Shown: piece by piece, positions 27,295-35,834 of the stretch
How the letters are laid out: each line of letters begins with the position of its first letter
Numbering within the stretch: the stretch's first letter is position 1
NCBI GenBank assembly: GCA_900552565.1
Contig: USAK01000005.1
Location: 13,291-77,290, forward strand
DNA from: an uncultured Selenomonas sp.
Lineage (GTDB): Bacteria > Bacillota > Negativicutes > Selenomonadales > Selenomonadaceae
Direction: 5' to 3'
DNA: 64,000 nucleotides
Program-made: the position numbers and the translations under genes
Notes under the pieces: generated by a model
The model's input: the letters and a program-made list of their open reading frames with translations, nothing else
Database searches by the model: none
What the model was told of the DNA's origin: nothing

Positions 27295-28221
27295 ATGGCA
27301 GAAAAAAGTATACGTGTCCGCGTTCCCGGAACAAGCGCCAACTGCGGTCCGGGTTTTGACTGCCTCGGCCTTGCCTGCACGGTCTACAATGACCTTGAGC
27401 TCCAGCTCACGCAGGAGCCGGGACTTTCCATCACGATGACGGGCGAAGGCGCGGCGAATATTCCGTGCGACAGTCACAATATCGTCTGGCGTTCGGCTCA
27501 GTATCTTTTGAGCAAGGCGGGCAAGGACCGCGATTACCGCGGGGCCATCATCCACATGGAAAACCGCGTGCCGCTTTCGCGCGGCCTCGGCAGTTCTGCC
27601 ACGGCCATCGTGGCGGGCCTTACGGCAGCGAATGCCCTCATAGGCAATCCGTTCAACCGCCGCGAGCTTTTGCAGTTCGCCACGGATATTGAAGGCCATC
27701 CCGACAATGTGGCACCGGCTATTTTCGGCGGCTTTACGGTCAATGCGGTCACAAACGGCCGCGTCGACTGCTTCAGCTTCCTGCCGCGCTTCCGCATGAA
27801 ATTTGTGGTGGCTGTGCCGAATTTCCCGCTCTCGACGCGTATGGCCCGCAAGGTGCTGCCGACGGAAGTGCCGATGAAGGATGCCATCTTCAATATCGGC
27901 CGTGCTTCGATGCTCGTCGCAGCCCTGACGCGCGGCAATGAGCGCTATCTGCGCCTCGGTCTTGACGATGCCCTGCATCAGCCGTACCGTGCCGAGCTCA
28001 TCCCCGGCATGTACGATGTCTTCAAGGCGGCCCGCAAGGCCGGCGCTGCCGGTGCAACGCTCAGCGGTGCCGGTCCGTGCCTTATCGCCTATGTGCTCGA
28101 ACGCCGCCACGCGGAAGAAAAAGTCGGACAGGCCATGCTCGAAGCATTCAAAAAGCACGATGTCGAAGCACGCATCCTGACGCTCGACCTCGATACGCAT
28201 GGTGCACAGATTCTAAAATAA
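27295..28221 (+). CDS. thrB: Homoserine kinase
   Basis: GHMP-family kinase making O-phosphohomoserine for threonine synthesis; 308 residues. Motif 1 is VPGTSANCGPGFDCLG near 9-24, the ATP loop is PLSRGLGSSATA near 93-104, and motif 3 is AGATLSGAGPCLIA near the C-terminus. The start is three bases after the hom stop, with GGGG as ribosome site, so the two genes are coupled. Threonine synthase (thrC) is not in the window. A terminator follows. Confidence 0.97.
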   Translation: MAEKSIRVRVPGTSANCGPGFDCLGLACTVYNDLELQLTQEPGLSITMTGEGAANIPCDSHNIVWRSAQYLLSKAGKDRDYRGAIIHMENRVPLSRGLGSSATAIVAGLTAANALIGNPFNRRELLQFATDIEGHPDNVAPAIFGGFTVNAVTNGRVDCFSFLPRFRMKFVVAVPNFPLSTRMARKVLPTEVPMKDAIFNIGRASMLVAALTRGNERYLRLGLDDALHQPYRAELIPGMYDVFKAARKAGAAGATLSGAGPCLIAYVLERRHAEEKVGQAMLEAFKKHDVEARILTLDLDTHGAQILK

Positions 28222-28245
28222 GGTACGTAAATGTACGTGAATTGA

Positions 28246-28272
28246 AAAAGGGGCTTAGCGAGCCCTTTTTTT
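28246..28272 (+). terminator. Intrinsic terminator after thrB
   Basis: GGGCT/AGCCC stem with a five-base loop, flanked by an A-run and followed by seven T. Confidence 0.85.
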
Positions 28273-28322
28273 GATGGCTTTTGATATTTTGGTATTTTTG
28301 ATGGAAGGATACAGGTGAATGA

Positions 28323-29579
28323 ATGACAGAAGCAGAGTTTGCTGCCATCCTGCGGCAGCATCAGGCCCGCGTATTCATCGTTGGCGGCTGGGTGCGTGAC
28401 TTTTTCCGCAGAGTTCCGCCGCACGATAAGGATTACATGGTCGCGGGCATTGCGGAGGAGACATTCCAGCATATTTTTCCCGATGTGCAGAAAGTTGGCC
28501 GCGGCTTTCCCGTGTATCTCGTGGAAATAGACGGCGAGCGCTGCGAGGTTGCTTTTGCGCGTAAAGAAAAGAAGGAAGGACAGGGATACCGGGGGTTTCG
28601 CGTCTCGTACGACCCTTCGGTGACGGTCGAAGAAGACCTTTTTCGGCGCGATACGACGATGAACAGCATGGCGCTTGAACTGCCGGAACATCAACTCATC
28701 GACCCGTATCATGGCCGCGAAGATGTAGAGAAGAAACAGATTCGCGCGGTTTCCGCTCATTTCACGGAAGACCCCGTACGGGCCCTGCGGGCGGCGCGTC
28801 AGGCCGCAGAGTTTGATTTCACGATTACGGACGAAACCTACCATTATATGAGGGCCTGCCGTGAGGAACTGCAGCATGAGCCGCAGGAACGCATCATCGG
28901 CGAGCTGCGCCGTGCCCTGCAGGCAGAGCGTCCGTCCGTATTCTTCCGTGCACTGGCGAGGGCGGAGCTCCTTGAAGTAACTTTCCCCGAGCTTTTCCGG
29001 CTGATTGGCAAAACGCAGCCAAAGGAATATCATCCGGAGGGGGATGCCTGGCAGCATACGCTTCTGGTACTCGATGAGACGGCAAAGCATACACAAAGTA
29101 CCGCTGCCCGTTTTGCCGCGCTCGTGCACGACATCGGCAAAGGCACGACGCCAAAGGCGATGGAGCCGCATCATTACGGCCATGAGGCAAGGGGACTTAC
29201 GGAACTTGCCAAATGGGACCAGCGCGTGACGCTGCCGAAGGACTGGCTGCGGGCGGGCAGTTTTGTCATCGAGCAGCATATGCGCGCGCCGCTCATCAGG
29301 AAGGCGGGCAAGATTGCCTCGCTTTTGCTCGCCATTGACAAACAGAAGAGCGTATTATCCTTTGCGGATTTCAACGCGGTCATCCGGGCCGACCATCACA
29401 GTCTGCCCGAATATCTTGTGCACGGAGAAGAACTCGTCAGGGCCATGAAGGCCGTCAGCGGCAAAAATGCGCCTGACGGTCTCAAGGGCAAAGCGGTCGG
29501 CAGCTGGATTCTTGCCCGTCAGACGGAAATCCTGCAGGCACAGTTAAAAATCTTCGCGGAACATCAAAATCAGCAGTAG
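28323..29579 (+). CDS. cca: CCA-adding tRNA nucleotidyltransferase with HD domain
   Basis: Class II nucleotidyltransferase that builds or repairs the tRNA CCA end; 418 residues. Residues 21-26 GGWVRD and 35-37 DKD provide the nucleotide site and catalytic carboxylates; RRDTTMNSMA and EDPVRALRAARQAAEF follow. The C-terminal part carries an HD phosphohydrolase motif HDIGKG near 268-273. Layout and wording (QKVGRGFPVYL, GYRGFRV) match the enterobacterial Cca rather than the common Firmicute Cca. It stands alone between two terminators. CCA addition is the safest reading; pure poly(A) polymerase activity is unlikely given the HD domain. Confidence 0.9.
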   Translation: MTEAEFAAILRQHQARVFIVGGWVRDFFRRVPPHDKDYMVAGIAEETFQHIFPDVQKVGRGFPVYLVEIDGERCEVAFARKEKKEGQGYRGFRVSYDPSVTVEEDLFRRDTTMNSMALELPEHQLIDPYHGREDVEKKQIRAVSAHFTEDPVRALRAARQAAEFDFTITDETYHYMRACREELQHEPQERIIGELRRALQAERPSVFFRALARAELLEVTFPELFRLIGKTQPKEYHPEGDAWQHTLLVLDETAKHTQSTAARFAALVHDIGKGTTPKAMEPHHYGHEARGLTELAKWDQRVTLPKDWLRAGSFVIEQHMRAPLIRKAGKIASLLLAIDKQKSVLSFADFNAVIRADHHSLPEYLVHGEELVRAMKAVSGKNAPDGLKGKAVGSWILARQTEILQAQLKIFAEHQNQQ

Positions 29580-29606
29580 TATGCATCATAAATGAAATTT
29601 TCTTTC

Positions 29607-29645
29607 ATCTTTCTGCCGGACAAAAGCAGGAAGATTTCTTTTTTT
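29607..29645 (+). terminator. Intrinsic terminator after cca
   Basis: Ten-pair stem ATCTTTCTGC/GCAGGAAGAT (one G-T pair) with a nine-base loop, followed by TTCTTTTTTT. Confidence 0.85.
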
Positions 29646-29734
29646 CGCGAATAAATCATAAATAGAACATAAAACAAGTTTTGCCGCAGCAAGGCAGCAA
29701 CAATAGGAAGAATCCTGCGTAAGGGGGAATATAT

Positions 29735-30253
29735 ATGGCACTCATCATGCCCTATGAATCCGCTGCACCGAAGATTGATCAAAGCGTCTTTCTTGCACCG
29801 AATGCTACAGTCGTTGGCGATGTCACGATTGGCGAGGGGGCAAGCGTCTGGTTCGGTGCGGTCATCCGCGGCGACTTTCAGCCCGTCGTGATTGGCAAGA
29901 ACACCAATATTCAGGACAATGCGACCATCCACGTCATGTACGAGCATCCGACCACGATTGGCGAAGGCGTCATCATCGGCCACAATGTCATCATTCACGC
30001 CAAGAGCATCGGCGACCACTCGCTCATCGGCATGGGCTCCATCATCATGGGCAATACCATCATTGGCGAGAACGTCATCATTGGTGCGGGCAGCATCATC
30101 GAGAGAGACCGCAAGATTCCGCCCAATTCCATCGTCTACGGGCGTCCGGCGCAGATTATCCGCGGCCTGCGCGATGATGAGATTGAAGCGCTCAAGGAGT
30201 CGGCTCTGAGTTACCGCGAGGTAGCCGCAAAATATAAAGCAGAATTATTGTAA
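29735..30253 (+). CDS. Gamma-class carbonic anhydrase family protein
   Basis: Left-handed beta-helix protein of 172 residues built from hexapeptide repeats (IGEGVI, IGHNVI, IGDHSL, IGMGSI). The metal-binding histidines of the gamma-carbonic anhydrase family are at H66, H83 and H88, with the characteristic 16- and 4-residue gaps. A short C-terminal helix (ESALSYREVAAKYKAELL) is present. Many such short forms lack the acidic loop of the active archaeal enzyme, and this one does too, so carbonic anhydrase activity is possible but not assured. AGGGGG lies upstream of the ATG. Confidence 0.85.
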   Translation: MALIMPYESAAPKIDQSVFLAPNATVVGDVTIGEGASVWFGAVIRGDFQPVVIGKNTNIQDNATIHVMYEHPTTIGEGVIIGHNVIIHAKSIGDHSLIGMGSIIMGNTIIGENVIIGAGSIIERDRKIPPNSIVYGRPAQIIRGLRDDEIEALKESALSYREVAAKYKAELL

Positions 30254-30267
30254 GGGGTTAGGAAGGA

Positions 30268-30726
30268 ATGGAAACATCAACCATGGAAAGAACACTCGTC
30301 TTAGTTAAACCAGATGCATTTGCCAAACATCATGCCGGAGATATCATCAAGCGCTATGAGGAAGAAGGCTTCCGCATTCTGGCGATGAAGCTTTTGAAAA
30401 TGGATGAACGCCTTGCGTCCATTCATTACGAGGAGCATATCGGCCGTCCGTACTACAAGGACCTCGTGGGGTTCATGACGTCGGGACCGCTCATCGCCAT
30501 GGTGCTTGAAGGCGAAAATGCTATCGCCCGCGTGCGCAAAATCAACGGCAAGACGAATCCAAAGGACGCAGAGGAAGGCACAATTCGCAAGCAGTTTGCT
30601 GCCTCCGGCCGCCGCAATGCGGTACACGCTTCTGACAGTCCCGCAAGTGCTGCGCGTGAGATTTCCATTTTTTTCAACCAGACCGAGATTTACGATGAGG
30701 AGTATCACGTAGAAGGGGATGACTGA
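30268..30726 (+). CDS. ndk: Nucleoside diphosphate kinase
   Basis: Equalises NTP and NDP pools through a phosphohistidine. 152 residues. The N-terminal LVLVKPDAFAKH, the Kpn-loop region and the active-site histidine in RRNAVHASDS (H120) are present, as are NGKTNP and GTIRKQF. The common APGTIR is AEEGTIR here, a mild deviation beside the nucleotide site. The ATG at 30268 follows AGGGG; an ATG five codons later is possible. The stop falls two bases before the ATG of the adenosyltransferase gene, so the two are coupled. Confidence 0.94.
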   Translation: METSTMERTLVLVKPDAFAKHHAGDIIKRYEEEGFRILAMKLLKMDERLASIHYEEHIGRPYYKDLVGFMTSGPLIAMVLEGENAIARVRKINGKTNPKDAEEGTIRKQFAASGRRNAVHASDSPASAAREISIFFNQTEIYDEEYHVEGDD

Positions 30727-30727
30727 T

Positions 30728-31240
30728 ATGTCCATCACGACGAAAACGGGTGATAAGGGCGAGACGAGCCTTTTGACCGGCGAGCGCGTCAAGAAAGGCG
30801 GCCTGCGCGTCGATACGTACGGCACGCTTGACGAGGTCAATTCGGCGCTGGGACTGGCCCGTGCCTTTGCCGATAAAGACGATGTCGCTGAACGCATCCA
30901 TGAACTGCAGAAGAATCTGCCGCGCCTCATGGCTGATTTTGCGAGCAATGGCGAGGCAGAGCCGCGCATCACGATGGCCGATGTCAAAGCACTGGAGAAC
31001 AAGTGCGATGACATCGAGAGTGATTTGCCGGAAGAGCATGAGTTTATCATCCCCGGCGGCTCCCAGAGCGGCGCAATGCTCGACCTCGCACGCACGACGG
31101 CCCGCCGCGCCGAACGCTGCGCCTGGCGTCTGGCCGCAGAGGAAAACGTCGCCGAGAGCGACATGATTTATCTCAACCGGCTTTCCGATTACTGCTATCT
31201 GCTCATGCGTCTCGAAGAAGATATCTACGAGGATGATTGA
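30728..31240 (+). CDS. Cob(I)alamin adenosyltransferase, PduO type
   Basis: Transfers the adenosyl group of ATP to cob(I)alamin to make coenzyme B12. The 170-residue product shows TKTGDKGETSLL near 4-15, RVDTYGTLDEVNSALG, and the ATP/corrinoid motif IPGGSQSGAMLDLARTTARR near 105-124. The ATG at 30728 is nine bases after AGAAGGGG, better placed than the ATG at 30719. It is coupled to ndk and ends at a strong terminator. The host therefore uses adenosylcobalamin; a predicted B12-binding radical SAM protein at 36220 fits the same picture. Confidence 0.93.
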   Translation: MSITTKTGDKGETSLLTGERVKKGGLRVDTYGTLDEVNSALGLARAFADKDDVAERIHELQKNLPRLMADFASNGEAEPRITMADVKALENKCDDIESDLPEEHEFIIPGGSQSGAMLDLARTTARRAERCAWRLAAEENVAESDMIYLNRLSDYCYLLMRLEEDIYEDD

Positions 31241-31268
31241 GACCTCAGTATTTTGTAATTTTGGTATA

Positions 31269-31302
31269 AAAATAGGACTGTGCTGTAACAGTCCTATTTT
31301 TT
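31269..31302 (+). terminator. Intrinsic terminator after the adenosyltransferase gene
   Basis: Perfect twelve-pair stem AAAATAGGACTG/CAGTCCTATTTT with an eight-base loop; the right arm itself ends in T4 and two more T follow. Confidence 0.92.
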
Positions 31303-31384
31303 ATGCATTGAGGGCAGGAAGATTCTGACTTTTGGCGAATATAGAACACATAAGTGAAAATAAGATGTACTAGGAGGGATTGCG

Positions 31385-33448
31385 ATGAAATCTTATCAGA
31401 GTTCGAACCTGCGCAACGTAGCGGTCCTTGGCCATGGCAAGACGGGCAAGACGAGTCTTCTCGATGCGTGTCTTTTCAATGCGGGCGCGGTCAAGCGCCT
31501 CGGCAGCGTTGAAGAACACACGAGCGTACTTGACTGTGAGCCGGAAGAAGAAAAGCGCGGCCTGACCATCAACATGAAGCTGGCGGCCTGCGAATGGCGT
31601 GATTATAAAATCAATTTCATCGACACTCCGGGATATCCTGACTTTGTCGGTGAAGTCAAAGGGGCGCTGACGGCGGCGGACAGCGCACTCATCGTGATTT
31701 CGGCGCCGTCGGGCATCGAGGTGGAAACGGAAAAGGCCTGGCGCTATGCGGAAGAGGCGGAGCTGCCGCGCGCGTTCTTTATCAATAAGATGGACCGCGA
31801 GCATGCGGATTTCCAGCAGGTCGTCGAAGAGCTGCGCGTGCGCTTCGGCGACGGTGTCGTGCCCGTGCAGCTGCCAATCGGTCAGGAAGCGGCCTTTCAG
31901 GGCGTCGTCGACCTGCTGGCCCTGCATATGAAGATTGTCACGCATGATGAGGAAGACCTCATTGCGGATATTCCAGAGTACATTCAGGGCGATGTCGAAG
32001 AGGCACGTCAGAAACTCATTGAGTCCGTGGCTGAATTCAACAATGAACTGCTGGAGAAATACATCGAAGGGGAGGAAATCACCGAAGTCGAGGTTGCGGC
32101 AGCCATGATTGAAGGCATTCAGGCCGGCAAAATCTTCCCCGTATTCTGCGGCTCGGCCAAGCAGAACATCGGCGTCAAGAAGCTTATGAACGGCATTGTC
32201 GAATATATGCCGACGCCGTATTTCCACGTGGCCATCGGCCTTGACCCCGAGAGCGGCGACATCAAGGAACGCCATACGGAAGATGCGTTCTCGGCGCAGG
32301 TCTTCAAGACCATTGTCGACCCGTTCATTGGCCGCATGAGTTATCTGCGCATCTTCTCGGGCACGATGCGGGGCGACAGCACGTACACGCATCCAAACAA
32401 GGAGAATACGGAGCGCGTCGGCACGATTTTCTCACTGCAGGGCAAGCGGCAGGAGCATCTGGCCTCGGCTGCGGCCGGCGATATCGTCGCAACGACGAAG
32501 CTGCAGTCCGTCAAGACGGGCGATACGCTCTGCGATGGGGCCGACCCGATTGTCTATGAGAATATCGAATATCCGGCGCCGATGCTCGCGATGGCCGCGG
32601 CGGCCCACAAAAAGGGCGATGAGGATAAAGTCTTTGCTGCACTGGCCAAGCAGCAGGATGAGGACCCGACGATTCTCGTCGAGAAGAATCCGGAGACGCA
32701 TGAGACCATTCTGCGCGGCATCGGTGAGGTCCACCTCGAGGTGCTCAAGGAAAAACTGCAGCGCAAATTCGGTGTGGATCTGGAACTTCATGAGCCGCGC
32801 GTGCCGTACCGTGAGACCATCCGCAAGAGCGTCAAGGTACAGGGCAAGCACAAGAAACAGAGCGGCGGCCACGGCCAGTACGGCGATGTCTGGCTCGAAA
32901 TCAGTCCGAAGGAAGCCGGTACAGGCAACGAATTCACCGAGACGATTTTTGGCGGCAGCGTGCCGCGCCAGTACATCCCTGCCGTCGAGAAGGGCACGGC
33001 CGAGACGCTCGCGGGCGGCGTGCTCGCGGGCTATCCAGTCGTCGATGTCAAAGTCAACCTCTACGATGGCTCGTATCATACGGTTGACTCTTCGGAGGCC
33101 GCGTTCAAGACAGCGACGTCCCTGGCCATCCGCAAGGGCGTCATGGAGGCCAGTCCGATTCTTCTCGAGCCGATTGACGATATCCGCATTACGGCGCCGG
33201 AATACTATATGGGCGATGTCGTCGGGCGGCTCAATTCGAAGCGTGCGCGCATCCTCGGCATCGAGGGCAAGGGCAAGGATATGAGTGAAATCCATGCAGA
33301 GGTTCCTGAGTCCGAGCTCTACCGCTTTGCGACGGAGCTTCGTTCCCTGACGCAGGGCCGCGGCAGCTACACGCTGAGCTTCGCGCGCTATGAACCGATG
33401 CCGGAGCGCAATGCCGAAGCCGTCATCGCTGCTTCAAAAGAAAAATAA
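31385..33448 (+). CDS. Elongation factor G-like GTPase (EF-G2 type)
   Basis: Translation-factor GTPase of 687 residues with the full EF-G domain order I-V. The G1 loop reads GHGKTGKTS (16-24) instead of the GHVDAGKTT of canonical EF-G; RGLTI, DTPGYPDF and NKMD give G2-G4. Domain IV (GGHGQYGDV, a TETIFGGSVPRQYI stretch) and domain V (YMGDVVGRLNSKRARI) are present. This sequence type is the second EF-G found in many Firmicutes, Negativicutes and thermophiles; it may act in translocation or recycling. It is not next to rpsL/rpsG/tuf, so the housekeeping fusA is expected elsewhere. AGGAGG lies upstream of the ATG. Confidence 0.92.
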   Translation: MKSYQSSNLRNVAVLGHGKTGKTSLLDACLFNAGAVKRLGSVEEHTSVLDCEPEEEKRGLTINMKLAACEWRDYKINFIDTPGYPDFVGEVKGALTAADSALIVISAPSGIEVETEKAWRYAEEAELPRAFFINKMDREHADFQQVVEELRVRFGDGVVPVQLPIGQEAAFQGVVDLLALHMKIVTHDEEDLIADIPEYIQGDVEEARQKLIESVAEFNNELLEKYIEGEEITEVEVAAAMIEGIQAGKIFPVFCGSAKQNIGVKKLMNGIVEYMPTPYFHVAIGLDPESGDIKERHTEDAFSAQVFKTIVDPFIGRMSYLRIFSGTMRGDSTYTHPNKENTERVGTIFSLQGKRQEHLASAAAGDIVATTKLQSVKTGDTLCDGADPIVYENIEYPAPMLAMAAAAHKKGDEDKVFAALAKQQDEDPTILVEKNPETHETILRGIGEVHLEVLKEKLQRKFGVDLELHEPRVPYRETIRKSVKVQGKHKKQSGGHGQYGDVWLEISPKEAGTGNEFTETIFGGSVPRQYIPAVEKGTAETLAGGVLAGYPVVDVKVNLYDGSYHTVDSSEAAFKTATSLAIRKGVMEASPILLEPIDDIRITAPEYYMGDVVGRLNSKRARILGIEGKGKDMSEIHAEVPESELYRFATELRSLTQGRGSYTLSFARYEPMPERNAEAVIAASKEK

Positions 33449-33464
33449 GGCCATACAGGCAAAT

Positions 33465-33503
33465 AAATAGAGCAGATAAGAAAAAATCTTATCTGCTCTA
33501 TTT
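33465..33503. terminator. Bidirectional terminator between EF-G2 gene and rpmB
   Basis: Perfect seventeen-pair stem with an A5 loop; arms 33465-33481 and 33487-33503, A-rich at the left edge and T-rich at the right, so it can stop transcription from both sides of this convergent gene pair. Confidence 0.93.
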
Positions 33504-33535
33504 ATGATATATCAGCTTTGATATGATGCGCAAAA

Positions 33536-33727
33536 TCAAAGGGCACGCTGAACCTTACCGGAACGCAGGCAGCGCGTGCAGACGTTGACACGTTTAACCT
33601 CGCCGTCAACAACAGCGCGGACACGCTGGATGTTCGGTTTCCAGGAACGTTTCGTCTTCAGGTGGGAGTGGCTGACGTTGTTGCCGGACAGCTCGCCTTT
33701 TGCACAAAACTCGCAAACATTTGCCAT
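33536..33727 (-). CDS. rpmB: 50S ribosomal protein L28
   Basis: Small large-subunit ribosomal protein of 63 residues. It begins MANVCEFCAKG and has two CXXC pairs (C5/C8 and C50/C53), making it the zinc-binding (C+) form. SHSHLKTKRSWKPN is the L28 signature. On the minus strand the start is preceded by TAAGGAGGTG. It forms a single-gene unit with its own promoter and a bidirectional terminator. Isolation of rpmB from other ribosomal genes is normal. Confidence 0.97.
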   Translation of the reverse strand: MANVCEFCAKGELSGNNVSHSHLKTKRSWKPNIQRVRAVVDGEVKRVNVCTRCLRSGKVQRAL

Positions 33728-33781
33728 GTGTTACACCTCCTTAATCCTTAAGGGCAGATTGCCCCTAAACACAATATAAGT

Positions 33782-33810
33782 ATTCTAGCACAAATCGGAG
33801 CGCCTTGCAA
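33782..33810 (-). promoter_or_regulatory. Promoter of rpmB
   Basis: On the minus strand TTGCAA (33810-33805), 17-base spacer, TAGAAT (33787-33782), about 50 bases before the rpmB start. The -35 and spacer lie inside one arm of the hairpin at 33793-33839. Confidence 0.65.
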
Positions 33811-33839
33811 GTATTTTTACTTGACAAGGCGCTCCGATT
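33793..33839 (-). terminator. Large hairpin after pepF, probable terminator
   Basis: Fifteen-pair perfect stem (33793-33807 with 33825-33839) extended by six more pairs CAAGTA/TACTTG across a single bulged A, with a TTTT loop. It lies 52 bases beyond the pepF stop. The following T-run on the minus strand is poor, so it may act as a terminator with weak release or as an mRNA 3' stabiliser. Confidence 0.6.
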
Positions 33840-33891
33840 GTTGTTTTGCAGGGGTGGGCTGCAATTTCGGGGATTGGGGGACGGCAAAATC

Positions 33892-35703
33892 TTATTTTGC
33901 GGCCTGCCCGAGTTCGTCGAGGCAGCGGCGGAACTTCTCAAAGGTAATCTTGAACGGCTCTGTGCCCGTCATATCGACGCCGGCGTTCTGCAGCAGTGTG
34001 ATGGAGTAGTCGCTGCCGCCGCTGGCGAGGTAATCAAGATAAGCCTTCTGCGCAGGCTCGCCCTTCGTGCGCAGATTATGGGAGAGTGTCATGGCCGCAG
34101 CATAGCCCGTTGCGTACTGGTAGACATAGAACGGACGGTAGAAATGCGGGATGCGGCTCCATTCGGCAGCGAGCTCTTTGTCGAGCACGACATCCTCGCC
34201 GTAGTAATCGCGGTTGAGCTTCATCCAGATGTTCTCGAGGCGGTCGGCCGTCAGGGCCTCGCCTTTTTCGGCGAGCGTGTGCGTCTCAAGCTCGAATTCG
34301 GCGAACAGCATCTGGCGGAAGACGGTCGTGCGAATCTGCTCGAGGTAGAGATTGAGATAGTAGAGGCGTTCCCTGCCTTTGGCATGCTGCAGCATGTATT
34401 CAAGCAGCAGATTTTCATTCGTCGTCGAGGCGACTTCGGCACAGAAAATCGTGTACTCGGAATTCGTGAATTCCTGCTTCTGGCTGCTGTACCAGCTGTG
34501 CATCGAATGTCCCATCTCGTGCGCGAGTGTTGACAGCGATTCGTAGGTGTCATTCCAGCTCATGAGTACGAAGGGATGGACGCCGTAAACGCCCCACGAG
34601 TAAGCGCCGCTGCGTTTGCCCTGATTCTCGCAGCGGTCGACCCAGCCGCTCGCAAGGCCGTGGAACAGGTCATGAAGATACGTCTGGCCGAGGGGCTGCA
34701 GGGCTTCCCTGAGGATGGGCTGTGCTTTTTCGTAAGGATAGGAGACAGCGGGCTTTTCGACAATCGGCACATAGAGGTCATACATATGAAGCTCGTCGAG
34801 CTGCAGCAGCTGTTTCTTGACAGCCATGTAGCGGTGCAGCTCCGGCAGATACGAGCGCGTGGCCTCGATGGCCTTGTCGTAGACAGAGACCGGAATGTTG
34901 TTGGCATCGAGTGCCGCCTCGCGCATCGTTGCATAATGGCGCATCGAGGCCGTGAACTGGCTGGCCTTGACTGATGAACTGTAGAGCGAGGCAAAGGTGT
35001 TGCGGAAGGCATGGTACGTCTGGAACAGTTTGGTGAATGCGTCTTTGCGGACGTCCTGTTTTTCGCTGCGCAGGAATTTCATATAGCGGCTTTCTGAGAG
35101 CGGCGTGAGCCTGCCGTCTTCGCCGAGCGTATCGGGGAACTTGAGGTCGGCGTTGACCATGACCGTGTAGGTATTGCGGGCCGAGCTGCGGAGCTCACCT
35201 GTGCGGGCGAGGAAGGACTCCTGCTCCGGCGTCAGGATATGGGCCTTGAGGCGCAGAAGCTCCTGAAGATGAAAGCGGTATTTCCGGAGTCCTGGCAGGG
35301 CCTCGGGCAGGGCACGCAGTTTTTCTTCGGGCAGTGCAAGAAGCTCCGGTTCGATGAAGGACGTCGCGGCACCGGCCTTATCGAGGAGCGGCATGACGCT
35401 GGCCACAGCGGCCTGATACTCCTGATTGCCCGTATCGGTGTCGGCCATCATGCGGGCCCAGGCAAAGACCGCGCTCAGTGTGATTTCCATCTCGTCCTGT
35501 TTCGTCAGGCAGTCGAGCAGGGCCTGAGGTTCACTTAATCTGCCGCGGAACTTCTGGATTTCCGCCAATGTCTTCGTGATGCCATCGCGGGCCGCCTGCC
35601 ATTCTGCTGCTGTCTTATAGATATCATCAAGATGCCAGCGTGCTTCAGCGGGGATGTTCTCGCGGTTTGGCAGCGCCGCGTTCTTCATTGTCGTCATGGG
35701 CAT
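33892..35703 (-). CDS. pepF: Oligoendopeptidase F
   Basis: Cytosolic zinc metallopeptidase of family M3B that cleaves peptides of about 7-17 residues. 603 residues. The zinc motif AHEMGHSMHSW has H395 and H399, with the third ligand Glu in the downstream TNSEYTIFCAEVAS segment. The N-terminal PepF-type helical domain starts RWHLDDIYKTAAEWQ. Two in-frame starts, at 35703 and 35697, are possible; AAAGGA is four and ten bases from them respectively, so the second may be the true one. It is transcribed against the remnant gene at 35835, with a TATAAT on the minus strand near 35750. Confidence 0.96.
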   Translation of the reverse strand: MPMTTMKNAALPNRENIPAEARWHLDDIYKTAAEWQAARDGITKTLAEIQKFRGRLSEPQALLDCLTKQDEMEITLSAVFAWARMMADTDTGNQEYQAAVASVMPLLDKAGAATSFIEPELLALPEEKLRALPEALPGLRKYRFHLQELLRLKAHILTPEQESFLARTGELRSSARNTYTVMVNADLKFPDTLGEDGRLTPLSESRYMKFLRSEKQDVRKDAFTKLFQTYHAFRNTFASLYSSSVKASQFTASMRHYATMREAALDANNIPVSVYDKAIEATRSYLPELHRYMAVKKQLLQLDELHMYDLYVPIVEKPAVSYPYEKAQPILREALQPLGQTYLHDLFHGLASGWVDRCENQGKRSGAYSWGVYGVHPFVLMSWNDTYESLSTLAHEMGHSMHSWYSSQKQEFTNSEYTIFCAEVASTTNENLLLEYMLQHAKGRERLYYLNLYLEQIRTTVFRQMLFAEFELETHTLAEKGEALTADRLENIWMKLNRDYYGEDVVLDKELAAEWSRIPHFYRPFYVYQYATGYAAAMTLSHNLRTKGEPAQKAYLDYLASGGSDYSITLLQNAGVDMTGTEPFKITFEKFRRCLDELGQAAK

Positions 35704-35834
35704 GACTTCCTTTCTGACTTTCTTCGTTTGGATACTTTTCTTTCTTATTATATCACAGTGTGCGGCCCTATACTTCTGCCGCCGTTCCTGCTACAATGAA
35801 ATATGTTTACAAGACATCGGCGGGGAGCTTCATT

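Noticed and set aside
25753..28200. 815-codon open frame on the minus strand across hom and thrB
   Set aside because: It is antisense to two genes with clear motifs. High-GC coding with few TTA, CTA and TCA codons leaves long open antisense frames, and the product has no recognisable motif.
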